Assembly (NCBI GenBank): GCA_965653225.1
Contig: CBFGZI010000005.1
Location: 1-64,000, forward strand
DNA: 64,000 bases
Reading direction: 5' to 3'
Origin: JALZDI01 sp965653225
Lineage (GTDB): Bacteria; Actinomycetota; Actinomycetes; Propionibacteriales; Nocardioidaceae
The notes beneath the pieces are model-generated. The model searched no databases, was not told where the DNA came from, and worked only from the letters and a program-made list of their open reading frames with translations. Within the stretch, counting starts at the first letter, position 1. The number at the start of each line of letters is the position of its first letter. Of the stretch, positions 17,132 to 24,959 are shown piece by piece. A program made the position numbers and the translations under genes.

Positions 17132-18127
17132 ATGAGCCTGGCAGCGGCTGGGTGGGGTTTCAGCCATGACGTGCTGATCCACGACTCCGACGACCAGCTT
17201 CTGGAGACGGTGGTGCCGTTCCTGCAGGCAGGCATGGAGTCCGGCGAGAGCGCCGTGGTCTGCTGCACCCCTCCCACGACCGCCCTGGTGCAGCGCGAGC
17301 TGGGTCCAGACCCGCGCGTGTCGTTCCTCGACTACGACTCGACCTACAGCACGCCCATCGGAGCCATCGCGGCCTACCAGGAGATCGTCAACGGCTATGT
17401 GGCGGCGGGTGCTCACCACGTGCGCGTCGTCGGCGAGTCGACGTCGGACGGCAGCGTGGACGACCACGTCGACTGGGCGCGGTACGAGGCGGTCGCCAAC
17501 CGGGCGCTCGAGCAGTACCCCCTGTCGGCCATCTGCACCTACGACAAGAGGCTCCTGGCTCCGGACGTCCTCGCGTACGGGAGGCTCACCCATCCCACCA
17601 GCGTCGACCGGGGTCGGCGTTCGGTGAACCGTGACTTCGTCGATCCTGCCGACTTCCTACGTCGCACCGACCGGACGCGCCCGGAGCCCGAGGAGGCGAC
17701 CGAGCCCGACCTGGAGGTCACTGCTCTCGGGAGCCTCGAGGACCTCAGGACGCGGATCGAGGAGTGCCTGCTGCGCACCACGTACATGACCCAGGAAGCG
17801 GCCGACCTGGTGCTGGCCGTCAACGAGCTGGCCACCAACGCGGTACGTCACGGTGCGCCGCCCGTGACGGTTCGCCTGTGGGTGAGCTCGGACCGGTTGG
17901 TGTGCACTGTCACCGACCGGGGGGACGGCGTCAGCGACCCCTTCGCCGGCTACATCTGGCCCGGAGCGCACGGCCGCATGCCGGTGCGCGGGATGGGACT
18001 GTGGTTGGCGCGTCGGCTGTGCGACCGCCTCGACCTGGTCCCCGGGCCGACGGGGTTCACCGTGCGGCTGGTGATCGAACGCGGGCACACCACCCCGCAC
18101 CCCAGCCGTCACCGCGCTCGCCCGTAA
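17132..18127 (+). CDS. MEDS-domain sensor with anti-sigma-type HATPase
   Basis: A 331-residue cytoplasmic regulator. Residues 10-180 are a MEDS (DcmR-like sensory) domain: FSHDVLIHDSDDQLL, VPFLQAGMESGES, and VRVVGESTSDGSVDDHVDWARYE. Residues 205-320 are an HATPase_c domain of the RsbW/SpoIIAB type, with the N box in VLAVNELATNAVRHG and the G box in DRGDGVSDPF and GMGLWLARRLCDRLDL. There is no phospho-acceptor His, so it should act as a serine/threonine kinase on a STAS protein rather than as a two-component kinase. STAS proteins at 22978 and 49644 are possible partners. The start follows CAGGGGGAGCG. Confidence 0.9.
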   Translation: MSLAAAGWGFSHDVLIHDSDDQLLETVVPFLQAGMESGESAVVCCTPPTTALVQRELGPDPRVSFLDYDSTYSTPIGAIAAYQEIVNGYVAAGAHHVRVVGESTSDGSVDDHVDWARYEAVANRALEQYPLSAICTYDKRLLAPDVLAYGRLTHPTSVDRGRRSVNRDFVDPADFLRRTDRTRPEPEEATEPDLEVTALGSLEDLRTRIEECLLRTTYMTQEAADLVLAVNELATNAVRHGAPPVTVRLWVSSDRLVCTVTDRGDGVSDPFAGYIWPGAHGRMPVRGMGLWLARRLCDRLDLVPGPTGFTVRLVIERGHTTPHPSRHRARP

Positions 18128-18203
18128 CGGGTGAGGCAGCGCCGCGAAAGGCGACATACGTTCGAGGCGGTTCTCGTCACGACGCGTACAAGGAGCCACC
18201 GGC

Positions 18204-19874
18204 ATGAGCGTGTCCGCATCCGCAACCGCTGCCCGTACCGGTGGGGTTCTCGCGGCGACCTGCCTATCCACCCTCGTGGTCAACGCCAACACGTCCGCGG
18301 TGAGCATCCTGCTGCCGGCCATCAGCGACGACACCGGCACCTCGGTCGAGACGCTGCAGTGGGCGGTTACCGGCTACTCACTCGTCGGTGCCGCGGTGAT
18401 CGTGACGTCCGGATCGCTGGGCGACGTCTTCGGCAGGAAACGCATCTTCCAGCTCGGGCTGCTGCTGTTCGTCGCGTCCTGCGTGCTGATCGCACTGTCG
18501 AACACCGGAGCCCAGGTGATCGTCGGTCGCCTCATCCAGGGCGCCTCTGGCGCGACCATCCTGGCCTGCGGCCTGAGCCTGCTGTCGGTCGCCAACTCTG
18601 GGGACGCCCAGGTGCGCGCGGTGTCGCTGTGGGGCGCCGCGGCCGCGGTGGGAGCAGCCGCCGGACCGCTGGTCGGCGGCGTGCTGGTCGACATCACCGG
18701 CTGGCAGGGGCTGTTCTGGGTCGACGCCGCCATCGCCGTGTTCTGCATGGGACTGACGTACGTCGCCGTGGCGGAGTCGCGGGACACCAACCGGCCGCGG
18801 TCGATCGACTACGCCGGTTCGGTCCTGGTCGGGCTGACCTTGGCCCCGCTGGTCCTCGGGCTGAGCAAGGGCGGCGACTGGGGCTGGGTGTCGCTCCCGA
18901 TCCTGCTGTGCCTCGTCGTCTCGATCGGCGCCGCAGTCGGCTTCGTCAAGGTGGAGCAGCGCGTGGCCCTGCCGCTGCTGGACCTGAAGCTCCTGCGCAA
19001 CCGGATCCTGGTGGGCGCGACCATCGCGATCCTGATCGGCTCCGGCACGATCAACGCGCTGATGTATCTGCTCAGCATCTACTTCCAGAACCCGAACTCC
19101 CTGGGCTTCACACCTCTGCAGGCCGGGCTGGCCACGTTGCCGTCGACGGCCGGGCTGGTCGCGGTGGCGCCGCTCATCCCTCGGTTCGCCGCACGCATCG
19201 GCGGCCGCCGCCTCATCGCCGCGGGCTTCCTGCTCACCGGCATCGGGTTCGCGTGGATCGGGTTCGCCCAGGCCTCCTGGACGTACGCCTCGTTCCTGCT
19301 GCCGCTGATCGCGGTGGCGGTCGGGATGGGCCTGTCCAACGGACCCGCGTCGGCCGCCGCGACGGCCGCAGTCCCGGAGAACCAGGTCGGCGAGGCATCC
19401 GGCGTCTCCAACATGGCCCGCTACGTCGGCGCGTCCGTTGCCACCGCGCTGGCCGCGAGCATCTACGCCAGTGCCATCGCGAAGCAGACCGCCGCCGGAC
19501 AGCCTGCCTCCGAAGCCCTCGCCTCCGGGCTCGCGGCGGCGGCATGGGTGATGGCGGTGTTCAGCTTCGCCGGTGTCGTGATGGCCGTGGTCATGCGCCG
19601 TCACCAGGCCGCGCGCGGCACCTTGGCCGACGCCGCCGCGGCCGCGGCCGCGACCTCGCACACGCTGCCGACCTCGGCGAGCGGTTCGGCCCAGCCGGCA
19701 GCGGCTGCCGTCCCTGTGACGGACGCCCAGCAGCCAGCGGAAGGACAGCCGGTTGATCAGGATCATGGAGAACATGCCGGCGGGGAGGATCGGCCTCGAG
19801 GCCGTGGGAAAGGTCACCGACGACGTCTACCGCGACGTCCTCGTCCCAGCGGTGAGCACGGCGCTCGAGCGTAA
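18204..19874 (+). CDS. MFS transporter, DHA2 (14-helix) family
   Basis: A 556-residue drug:H+ antiporter-2-type transporter with 14 hydrophobic segments. The motif A loop is GSLGDVFGRKR near residue 75, and motif C-like glycine-rich sequence GPLVGGVLVD near 155. The C-terminal tail from about residue 475 is Ala/Thr/Gln-rich, then Arg-rich (EDRPRGRGKGHRRRLPRR), and overlaps the next gene in another frame over 122 bases, so this last part is probably an unselected extension. It probably exports a hydrophobic or cationic compound. No regulator gene adjoins it. The ATG follows AAGGAGCCACCGGC. Confidence 0.88.
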   Translation: MSVSASATAARTGGVLAATCLSTLVVNANTSAVSILLPAISDDTGTSVETLQWAVTGYSLVGAAVIVTSGSLGDVFGRKRIFQLGLLLFVASCVLIALSNTGAQVIVGRLIQGASGATILACGLSLLSVANSGDAQVRAVSLWGAAAAVGAAAGPLVGGVLVDITGWQGLFWVDAAIAVFCMGLTYVAVAESRDTNRPRSIDYAGSVLVGLTLAPLVLGLSKGGDWGWVSLPILLCLVVSIGAAVGFVKVEQRVALPLLDLKLLRNRILVGATIAILIGSGTINALMYLLSIYFQNPNSLGFTPLQAGLATLPSTAGLVAVAPLIPRFAARIGGRRLIAAGFLLTGIGFAWIGFAQASWTYASFLLPLIAVAVGMGLSNGPASAAATAAVPENQVGEASGVSNMARYVGASVATALAASIYASAIAKQTAAGQPASEALASGLAAAAWVMAVFSFAGVVMAVVMRRHQAARGTLADAAAAAAATSHTLPTSASGSAQPAAAAVPVTDAQQPAEGQPVDQDHGEHAGGEDRPRGRGKGHRRRLPRRPRPSGEHGARA

Positions 19875-19974
19875 CGACGTAGGCCTGATGTACGTGGTCG
19901 GGGAGGACTTCGGCTCCTACTCCCCCGGCGCCGCCGTGTGGGCCGACGTCAAGCTGTGGGCCGAAGCCGCCTGA
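19753..19974 (+). CDS. Truncated SpoIIAA/STAS-like protein
   Basis: A 73-residue frame beginning MIRIMENMPAGRIGLEAVGK, the characteristic opening of the SpoIIAA-like (DUF3478-type) fold, followed by VTDDVYRDVLVPAVSTAL and LMYVVGEDFGSYSPGAAVWADVKLW. The family normally continues for about 45 more residues (a second beta-alpha unit), but here a stop follows WAEAA. The frame overlaps the 3' tail of the MFS gene. The TTG at 19753 preserves the family N-terminus; an ATG at 19765 is an alternative. I regard it as a truncated gene whose product might not fold. Confidence 0.6.
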   Translation: MIRIMENMPAGRIGLEAVGKVTDDVYRDVLVPAVSTALERNDVGLMYVVGEDFGSYSPGAAVWADVKLWAEAA

Positions 19975-19987
19975 ACGGACGCCGTTC
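19973..19987. terminator. Short hairpin between convergent genes
   Basis: GAACGG-ACG-CCGTTC forms a 6-bp stem that overlaps the stop codon of the SpoIIAA-like gene and ends 4 bases before the convergent GNAT stop. A weak shared terminator is likely. Confidence 0.4.
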
Positions 19988-19990
19988 GGG

Positions 19991-20524
19991 CTAGGTCAGG
20001 TCGAGGTCGTAGCGAAGCTCGTCGAGGTCGACGCCGAACGCGCTCGTGGGATGCCGCTCGGTGCAACGGAAACCGAGATCGAGGTAGAGCCGTGCGGCGG
20101 CCTCCAGCACGTGCACGGTCCAGAGCTTGACGTGGGTGAACCCGCGCTCGCGGGCATGCTCGAGCAGCGACTGCACCAGGGCTTTTCCCAGGCCGTTGCC
20201 GCGTGCGTCCGGGGCGACGAGGAACCAGCGCAGCTGGCCAACACCCGCGCCCTCGTCGGTGAGCGCCACCGTGCCGACGACGTCGCCGGACCGTTCGGCG
20301 ACCCACAGCCGGCCCGGTTCGGGAGCCCGCGGGTCGTCGCGCGCCTCCCCCAGGGCATGCGCGAACCCCGCCAGCCCGCGAGCCACGTGCGCCTCGAACC
20401 GCTCGTCGAAGCCGTACTCCCGGGCGTAGATGTCGCCGTGCATCGTCAGCACGCGGCCGAGGTCGCCCGGCCTGGGGCCGGAACGGATCGACACGATGCG
20501 GCCGGGCGAGGTCGAGGTGGCCAT
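19991..20524 (-). CDS. GNAT-family N-acetyltransferase
   Basis: A 177-residue acetyltransferase. The acetyl-CoA loop is visible as VAPDARGNGLGKALVQ (about residues 102-117), with strand LRWFLVAP before it and the C-terminal RLYLDLGFRCTE motif. The N-terminal GDLGRVLTMHGDIYAREYGFDERF is typical of MarR-associated GNAT proteins. Substrate unknown. The ATG at 20524 follows GGAGGTACGC. Its promoter region holds a TetR-type inverted repeat 15 bases upstream of the start and it is divergent from a TetR gene, so it is the likely target of that repressor. Confidence 0.9.
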   Translation of the reverse strand: MATSTSPGRIVSIRSGPRPGDLGRVLTMHGDIYAREYGFDERFEAHVARGLAGFAHALGEARDDPRAPEPGRLWVAERSGDVVGTVALTDEGAGVGQLRWFLVAPDARGNGLGKALVQSLLEHARERGFTHVKLWTVHVLEAAARLYLDLGFRCTERHPTSAFGVDLDELRYDLDLT

Positions 20525-20538
20525 GCGTACCTCCGAAG

Positions 20539-20554
20539 TGAAACAATCGTTTCA
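20539..20554. promoter_or_regulatory. Inverted-repeat operator, probably for the adjacent TetR protein
   Basis: TGAAAC-AATC-GTTTCA is a 6-bp inverted repeat located 15 bases upstream of the GNAT start and 88 bases from the divergent TetR start. TetR operators typically have this geometry. Half-site spacing is 10 bases centre to centre, one helical turn. Confidence 0.65.
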
Positions 20555-20641
20555 GTCGAAGGCTAGCACCCTGACCCGTATCTCTGCACCGTCGACCAAG
20601 CACCGACTCCCGGCACCGCCCACCAGCGCGAGAGGACCGCG

Positions 20642-21211
20642 ATGACCACGACCGCAACGGAGAGCCGCCGCCGCGCCGAGCTGCTCGACCGGCTGCTGGA
20701 CTACTCCGCCACCCACGGGCTGTCCGACGTGTCGCTGCGGCCGCTGGCCAGCGCGGTGGGCTCGAGCCCGCGCATGCTGCTGTACTTCTTCGGCTCCAAG
20801 GAGCAGCTGGTCAGGGAGGTCCACCAGCACGCGCGCCGGCTCCAGCTCGACCTCCTGACCGAGGCGCTCGAGGGTCATGCCGGGCCCGTCGCCGCCATGC
20901 GAGCGCTCTGGGCCTGGGTCAGCGACCCTGCACACCACAACGTGGTGCGGTTCTTCTTCGAGAGCTACGCGCGCTCCCTGCACGACCGCGAGGGCGCTTG
21001 GGCCGGCTTCGGAGAGACCAGCCTGCGCGAGTGGCTGCCGCCGATTCGCCGGGCCGTCGGCTGCGGCGACGACGAGGCCACCTTGCTGCTGGCGGTCGTA
21101 CGCGGTCTCCTGCTCGACCTGCTGGCCACGGGTGAGAAGCAGCGGGTCGACGCAGCGTTCGAGATCGCGCTGGCCGGCCTCGAGGCCCGGTCCGGGCCAC
21201 ACGCCATGTAA
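20642..21211 (+). CDS. TetR-family transcriptional regulator
   Basis: A 189-residue repressor. The helix-turn-helix is in LSDVSLRPLASAVGSSPRMLLYFFGSKEQL in the N-terminal 60 residues, followed by an all-helical ligand domain. The SPRMLLYFFGSK variant of the usual TLYRHF motif is typical of a distinct TetR group. The start follows GCGAGAGGACCGCG. It is divergent from the GNAT gene, and a 6-bp inverted repeat lies between. The last codons and stop lie inside a short direct repeat (see 21201-21278). Confidence 0.9.
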   Translation: MTTTATESRRRAELLDRLLDYSATHGLSDVSLRPLASAVGSSPRMLLYFFGSKEQLVREVHQHARRLQLDLLTEALEGHAGPVAAMRALWAWVSDPAHHNVVRFFFESYARSLHDREGAWAGFGETSLREWLPPIRRAVGCGDDEATLLLAVVRGLLLDLLATGEKQRVDAAFEIALAGLEARSGPHAM

Positions 21212-21278
21212 CCGGCGCTCGCAGACACTTCCCGAGGGTTGTACACCGAGGGAAGCGACCAGACGCCATGTAGCCGGC
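21201..21278 (+). repeat. Direct repeat flanking a hairpin
   Basis: The 16-base sequence ACGCCATGTARCCGGC occurs at 21201-21216 and again at 21263-21278, 62 bases apart. Between them, CTTCCC (21228) and GGGAAG (21250) pair around an inner GGT/ACC stem. The first copy supplies the end of the TetR gene (His-Ala-Met-stop). The arrangement could be a duplication scar, a terminator, or the trace of a small inserted element. Confidence 0.6.
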
Positions 21279-21366
21279 TCTTGTGGCGGGGGCCGGGCCG
21301 GGGGTAGCCGGCCGGGGAGCCGGGGACGGCAGGGCGCACGGCTCCGGCGAGAGTAGCGTCGGAGCC

Positions 21367-21711
21367 GTGGCACTCGGCGACCCGATGTGGCGGCGCAGGT
21401 TCGCGTGGGCGAGCACGATCCTGGCGGCCGCCTGGACCGCGCTCTACCTGGTCCTGATCGTCAGGGAGCACGACGACGCGTTCTCGGCGATCCTTCCGTG
21501 GGCACTGGTCATGGTGGTCGGCACCGGTGCGGCTCTCACCGCGGCCCTGGCCCGCGATGTCACTGTCGCGCGACGCGGCGCGATCGCTGCGACGGTCGTA
21601 CTGGGTGTGCTCGGGATCCTGGCGATCTTCAGCATCGGGCTCGGGTTCCTGGTGGCCGCGGTGCTGGCCGCCCTGGCATCAGCGAAGCCGTCGAAGGCGG
21701 TCACCACCTGA
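21367..21711 (+). CDS. Small membrane protein
   Basis: A 114-residue protein with four hydrophobic segments (WASTILAAAWTALYLVLIV, AILPWALVMVVGTGAALTAAL, AAIAATVVLGVLGILAIFSIG, and a final LVAAVLAALASA) connected by short basic or acidic loops. There is no recognised family. The GTG at 21367 was chosen because the upstream open frame is Gly/Ala-rich and non-conserved. Its stop is 6 bases from the convergent AlkZ-like gene. Confidence 0.7.
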   Translation: MALGDPMWRRRFAWASTILAAAWTALYLVLIVREHDDAFSAILPWALVMVVGTGAALTAALARDVTVARRGAIAATVVLGVLGILAIFSIGLGFLVAAVLAALASAKPSKAVTT

Positions 21712-21717
21712 GCAGGC

Positions 21718-22818
21718 TCAGGGCGCGACGTCGACCGCCGACAGCTGGACGCCCCGATACGCCGCGAGTCGCTCCGCCTGCTCGCCGACCGAACGTTGCA
21801 GCGAGGCGGTCATCGGGACCCATGGGGTCACCTGGACGCGAAGCCGTTTGCCCGACTTGCGGGGCCGCCACAAGCCGGCGACCTCACCGTCGACCAGGAC
21901 CGCGCCGGGCCGGCCGAGCACCGGCCACAGCTCCTTCATCCGGGTCGCGCCGGACACCAGCAGGGGCCGGTCCCTGAGCTGAAGGAACAGGTCGAACGGC
22001 CCCAGCAGCCGGACCGTCTCCGGCGGCGGCTCGTCGAGGCGCTCGGCGTCGGCGGCCAGCACCCACCGCCTCTCCCCCTCGACCTCGACCTCCACGGTGT
22101 CCTCCGGCCAGCGAGCGCGGACGTCCGTCACCGGCGCGTCGAGGTAGCCGGCCACGTGCTGGGGCGTCGCGGGGCCGAGCAGCCGCAGGTAGGCCCGGAC
22201 GACGTCGTGGCGGTGTGACGGTCGGGTCTCGCGCCGGAATCCGGGGATGCGTTGCAGTACCGGCGGCGACGTGCCCGCCTGGAGCTCCAGCCCCCCTCGG
22301 AGGGCGGCCAGCCGGAACGGCATCTCGTACACGTGGGTGGCGTTGCACGGCCGGCAGAAACGCAGGTACGGCGCGCTCATGCGGGCCGTCAGCTCGGTCG
22401 ACACCTCCCCCTTCACCGTGGGCCGGGTGACCACGGCCCGCATCGCCTTGCCGACCTCGTCGAGCGCGGTCAGGTTGGCGATGCCGGCGGCCTTGAGCGG
22501 CTTGGCGGCGTTGTACATCCGCTTGCCCGCGTCGGCGTCGGAGAACGGCTGCACCGCGGCCGCGACCGCCGGCAGCGCGGACCGGAGGTAGAGGTGGGGC
22601 GCGCCTCGGATCGACCACACTGTTGCCAGGACGTCGTCGGAGAGCGCCGACACGTCGACGCCGCGGTTGGCCAGAGCCCACAGCCCGCCGTCGGGGCCGG
22701 TGTCCTGCACGCCGATGTCGAGCACGGCCGTGTCACCCACCGCCCCCGACTCCCGGTGAAGCTGCTGCGCGCGCATCCGGAAGCCGAGCACCTGCGTGCG
22801 AGTCGCGGTCAGGGACAT
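21718..22818 (-). CDS. AlkZ/YcaQ-like winged-helix protein
   Basis: A 366-residue protein of the winged-helix DNA-binding family PF06224 (HTH_42). The N-terminal half has the tandem winged helices (VLATVWSIRGAPHLYL, the family hallmark), and the second half carries DVVRAYLRLLGPATPQHVAGYL and the C-terminal strands LLGPFDLFLQLRDRPLLVS and RPGAVLVDGEVAGLWRPRKSG. Characterised members (AlkZ, YcaQ) are DNA glycosylases that unhook interstrand crosslinks via a Q-x-D/Q catalytic motif; actinobacterial members of this length are mostly uncharacterised. The ATG at 22818 is the first in a frame closed soon after. Confidence 0.88.
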   Translation of the reverse strand: MSLTATRTQVLGFRMRAQQLHRESGAVGDTAVLDIGVQDTGPDGGLWALANRGVDVSALSDDVLATVWSIRGAPHLYLRSALPAVAAAVQPFSDADAGKRMYNAAKPLKAAGIANLTALDEVGKAMRAVVTRPTVKGEVSTELTARMSAPYLRFCRPCNATHVYEMPFRLAALRGGLELQAGTSPPVLQRIPGFRRETRPSHRHDVVRAYLRLLGPATPQHVAGYLDAPVTDVRARWPEDTVEVEVEGERRWVLAADAERLDEPPPETVRLLGPFDLFLQLRDRPLLVSGATRMKELWPVLGRPGAVLVDGEVAGLWRPRKSGKRLRVQVTPWVPMTASLQRSVGEQAERLAAYRGVQLSAVDVAP

Positions 22819-22977
22819 ACCCGGACGCTAGCGCCCGCCGCCGACAAACAGGTAAAGAATTCGCCCGCAGACGTTTGAAGGCGCCCGAACGGGGCATCAG
22901 CCGCGCGGAGTCAAGACCATGGGCGGGAACGTTCGAGACCTTCTTTCCACCATTTCCGGGATGGCGGCGCTTGTTCC

Positions 22978-23370
22978 ATGGGCATGACCATGCACCCGCC
23001 CACGGACAGCGGTTGGGACAAGTGGGACAAGGCGGGGTTCCGCGTCGATGCGATCGGCGCGTGTGTCGTGGTCGCCGCTCACGGTGACATCGACCTCGAC
23101 ACGGCGCCGGGGCTCGACCACGCCGTTCAGAGCGGCCTGCGGTTCTCCGCTCGCCTGATCGTCGACCTGACCCAGGTGAACTTCATCGACTCCAGTGGCC
23201 TGGGCGTCCTGGTCGGCGCGCGCCGGAGGGCGACAGCCCTCGGCGGCATGGTGTCGCTGGTGCACCCTCCGCCGGCGGTGCAGAGGATCCTCATCGGCAC
23301 GCAGCTGCACCACAGCTTCGTGATGTTCGGCTCGCTGGACGAGGCCCTGCAGGCGTGGCGGGCGGCCTGA
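22978..23370 (+). CDS. STAS-domain anti-sigma factor antagonist
   Basis: A 130-residue single STAS domain of the SpoIIAA/RsbV type. The phospho-acceptor motif is intact, FIDSSGLGVLVG with Ser72/Ser73, and the opening strand VVVAAHGDIDLDTAP is typical. Such proteins bind an HATPase anti-sigma factor and are inactivated by its phosphorylation. No anti-sigma or sigma gene adjoins it, but a MEDS-HATPase gene lies 5 kb upstream. Three in-frame ATG codons open the gene (22978, 22984, 22990); the first was kept. It is divergent from the AlkZ-like gene. Confidence 0.9.
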   Translation: MGMTMHPPTDSGWDKWDKAGFRVDAIGACVVVAAHGDIDLDTAPGLDHAVQSGLRFSARLIVDLTQVNFIDSSGLGVLVGARRRATALGGMVSLVHPPPAVQRILIGTQLHHSFVMFGSLDEALQAWRAA

Positions 23371-23382
23371 CCTCGGCCCGCC

Positions 23383-23796
23383 TCACCCGGTGTCCTTGGT
23401 CATCAGCGCGGTCGCCCGCCGGCGCTCGCCCTCGGTGAGCGGCCGCGACGTACCGGTGGCGACGTCGCGCAGAACCGTGACCACCCGTCCCTGGGAGACG
23501 ACTCTGCCGTCGCGCGTACGCATGGCCTCCCGCAACGTCAGGCTCGACGTTCCCACGCGCTCGACCTCGAACGTCGCACTGACCGCTTCGTCGGCCAGCA
23601 CGATGCTGCTGACGTAGTCGATCTCGACGCGCGCCAGCACGTAGTCGGACGGGTTGTCCATGCCCATCGCCTGGCCGAACCACTTGGTCCTGGCCTCGTC
23701 GAGCAGTGTCAGGAACTCCGCGTGGTAGACGTGCCCGAAGGAGTCCACGTCGCGGAACCGGAGCGGGACCCACACGCCGTCGTGATCTGAGTGCAT
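23383..23796 (-). CDS. Acyl-CoA thioesterase (4HBT hotdog fold)
   Basis: A 137-residue thioesterase. The opening motif VPLRFRDVDSFGHVYHAEFLTLLDEAR is the 4-hydroxybenzoyl-CoA thioesterase-type active site, with Asp in RDVDSFGHV and the invariant His. The C-terminus keeps ATFEVERVGTSSLTLRE. It should hydrolyse acyl- or aryl-CoA. The ATG at 23796 is the start of homology; the frame extends 71 codons upstream into a leader-like segment. The end lies 12 bases from the convergent STAS gene. Confidence 0.88.
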   Translation of the reverse strand: MHSDHDGVWVPLRFRDVDSFGHVYHAEFLTLLDEARTKWFGQAMGMDNPSDYVLARVEIDYVSSIVLADEAVSATFEVERVGTSSLTLREAMRTRDGRVVSQGRVVTVLRDVATGTSRPLTEGERRRATALMTKDTG

Positions 23797-24051
23797 GACC
23801 CAATCGTGCGCACACCTCGTGCCCGACGTGCAGGCCAGGTCGCCGCTGGAACACGTGGCGCGCCCTGCACGTGCTGCAGTGGTGGGAGCAGTAGCGGGCG
23901 GCGGTACGCGCGGCCTGGGAAACTCTTCCCCCGTTTTGCAGGGGGTAAGTCTCCCCAGCCGCTTCGGCAGGTTCACACCCGGCCAGACGCCTGAGACGGT
24001 TAGCGTCACGCCGACACCAATATCCGCTCAGTTGGGCAGCTACACGCGAGG
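23797..24051 (-). other. 255-base 5' region of the thioesterase gene, no gene recognised
   Basis: This stretch lies between the NlpC/P60 stop and the thioesterase start. It contains several potential stems, for instance CCCCCGTTTTGCAGGGGG near 23929-23946 (plus-strand reading) and CAGCACGTGCAGGGCG (minus-strand reading), and frames on both strands stay open through it. I recognise neither a coding family nor a known riboswitch consensus. It may be a long leader or a decayed gene. Confidence 0.4.
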
Positions 24052-24627
24052 TCAGGGCCGTCCGACGACGAACTGGTCGGTGTAGATCGGCTGCTTGCGC
24101 ACGTAGTCGCCGGTGTGGCTGGCCGCCCACATCTGGTGACCGCCGGCGTAGATGCCGACGTGGTAGATGCCACTGCCGTCGTAGAAGAAGACGAGGTCGC
24201 CCAGCCGCATGTCCGACTTCGAGACGTGGTCGACGACCTGGTACTGGGCGGCGGCGTTGTGCGGCAGCTGGACGCCGAACTTGTTGTACACGTACTTGGT
24301 GAGGCCCGAGCAGTCGAACGCCACCGGTCCTTCGCCGCCGTAGACGTACGGGTGGCCCCACTCCTTCGAGGCGGCGTGCACGACCCGAGCACCCCGGCTG
24401 TCGTGGGAGCCGTCCGACCTCGACGAGGTGGGCGACCCCGCCACTGCCGGGGCGGTCACGGCCGAGCCGTTCACTGCCGGGGCGGGTGTGTCGGCGCTGG
24501 CGACCGTCGGTGCAAGGGGGAACACGACGGTCGTGGCGCCGAGTGCGCCCATGGCAGCCGTACCGAGTCTGCGGGCGCTTGGGCTCGGTGCGCGATGGCG
24601 TCCCGTGAACGCGTGGCGTCCCGTCAA
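24052..24627 (-). CDS. Secreted NlpC/P60 peptidoglycan hydrolase
   Basis: A 191-residue exported cysteine peptidase. A signal-type N-terminus (AAMGALGATTVVFPLAPTVASA) is followed by a Ser/Ala/Pro linker and an NlpC/P60 domain: Cys106 in AFDCSGLTKYVY, the His in GIYHVGIYAG, and the QLPHNAAAQ strand. It should cleave gamma-D-Glu-DAP or similar bonds in wall peptides. The start codon is TTG, fixed by GGAGGT five bases upstream in exactly the spacing used by the ATG of the paralogue at 47583, whose N-terminus (MTGR) also matches. The leader at 24632-24790 is homologous to the leader of that paralogue. Confidence 0.9.
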   Translation of the reverse strand: MTGRHAFTGRHRAPSPSARRLGTAAMGALGATTVVFPLAPTVASADTPAPAVNGSAVTAPAVAGSPTSSRSDGSHDSRGARVVHAASKEWGHPYVYGGEGPVAFDCSGLTKYVYNKFGVQLPHNAAAQYQVVDHVSKSDMRLGDLVFFYDGSGIYHVGIYAGGHQMWAASHTGDYVRKQPIYTDQFVVGRP

Positions 24628-24631
24628 CGTC

Positions 24632-24790
24632 TACCTCCAGACGCCTCCGCCTCCTGCCCGGTGGTGCTCCCAGCCACCCAGGACCCGTGGGCCCATCGCC
24701 GGATCCGGCCTGCCCTGTTCGCGTGGCGCCTGAGGTTCGGCCGGGCAGGCTCGGCGTCCGACCGGGGCGCTGTACCCGCTCGTCACCGGG
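24632..24790 (-). promoter_or_regulatory. Structured 5' leader, candidate ydaO-type (c-di-AMP) riboswitch
   Basis: Read on the minus strand, the leader contains GGACGCCGAGCCTGCCCGG, then CAGGCGCCACGCGAACAGGG and, just before the ribosome binding site, GGAGGCGTCTGGAGGT. GACGCC and GGCGTC can pair as a closing stem, which would hide or expose the adjoining GGAGGT. The same blocks in the same order occur upstream of the paralogous gene at 47583. In Actinobacteria, NlpC/P60 and Rpf genes are typical targets of c-di-AMP (ydaO) riboswitches. Identification as ydaO is inference from gene type, position and the GCCGA(A)GCCUG-like start, not from a covariance search. Confidence 0.6.
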
Positions 24791-24959
24791 CCGGTGACGA
24801 ACTGGCTGGCGAGTGTAGTGACGGCGTCTGGCGACCGGCGCAAGGGGCAGGGCGTGTCCTCGCAACATCGTGCCGATCAGCCACTAGCCAACACACATGG
24901 TTCGTCCCTTACAGTTCTCTCCGGCGTGACGTACACGCCCTGGTCTCTCGGGAGCCTGG

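Noticed and set aside
21283..21366. Longer version of the small membrane protein starting at 21283
   Set aside because: The 28 extra residues are Gly/Ala-rich without hydrophobic pattern and overlap the direct-repeat region.
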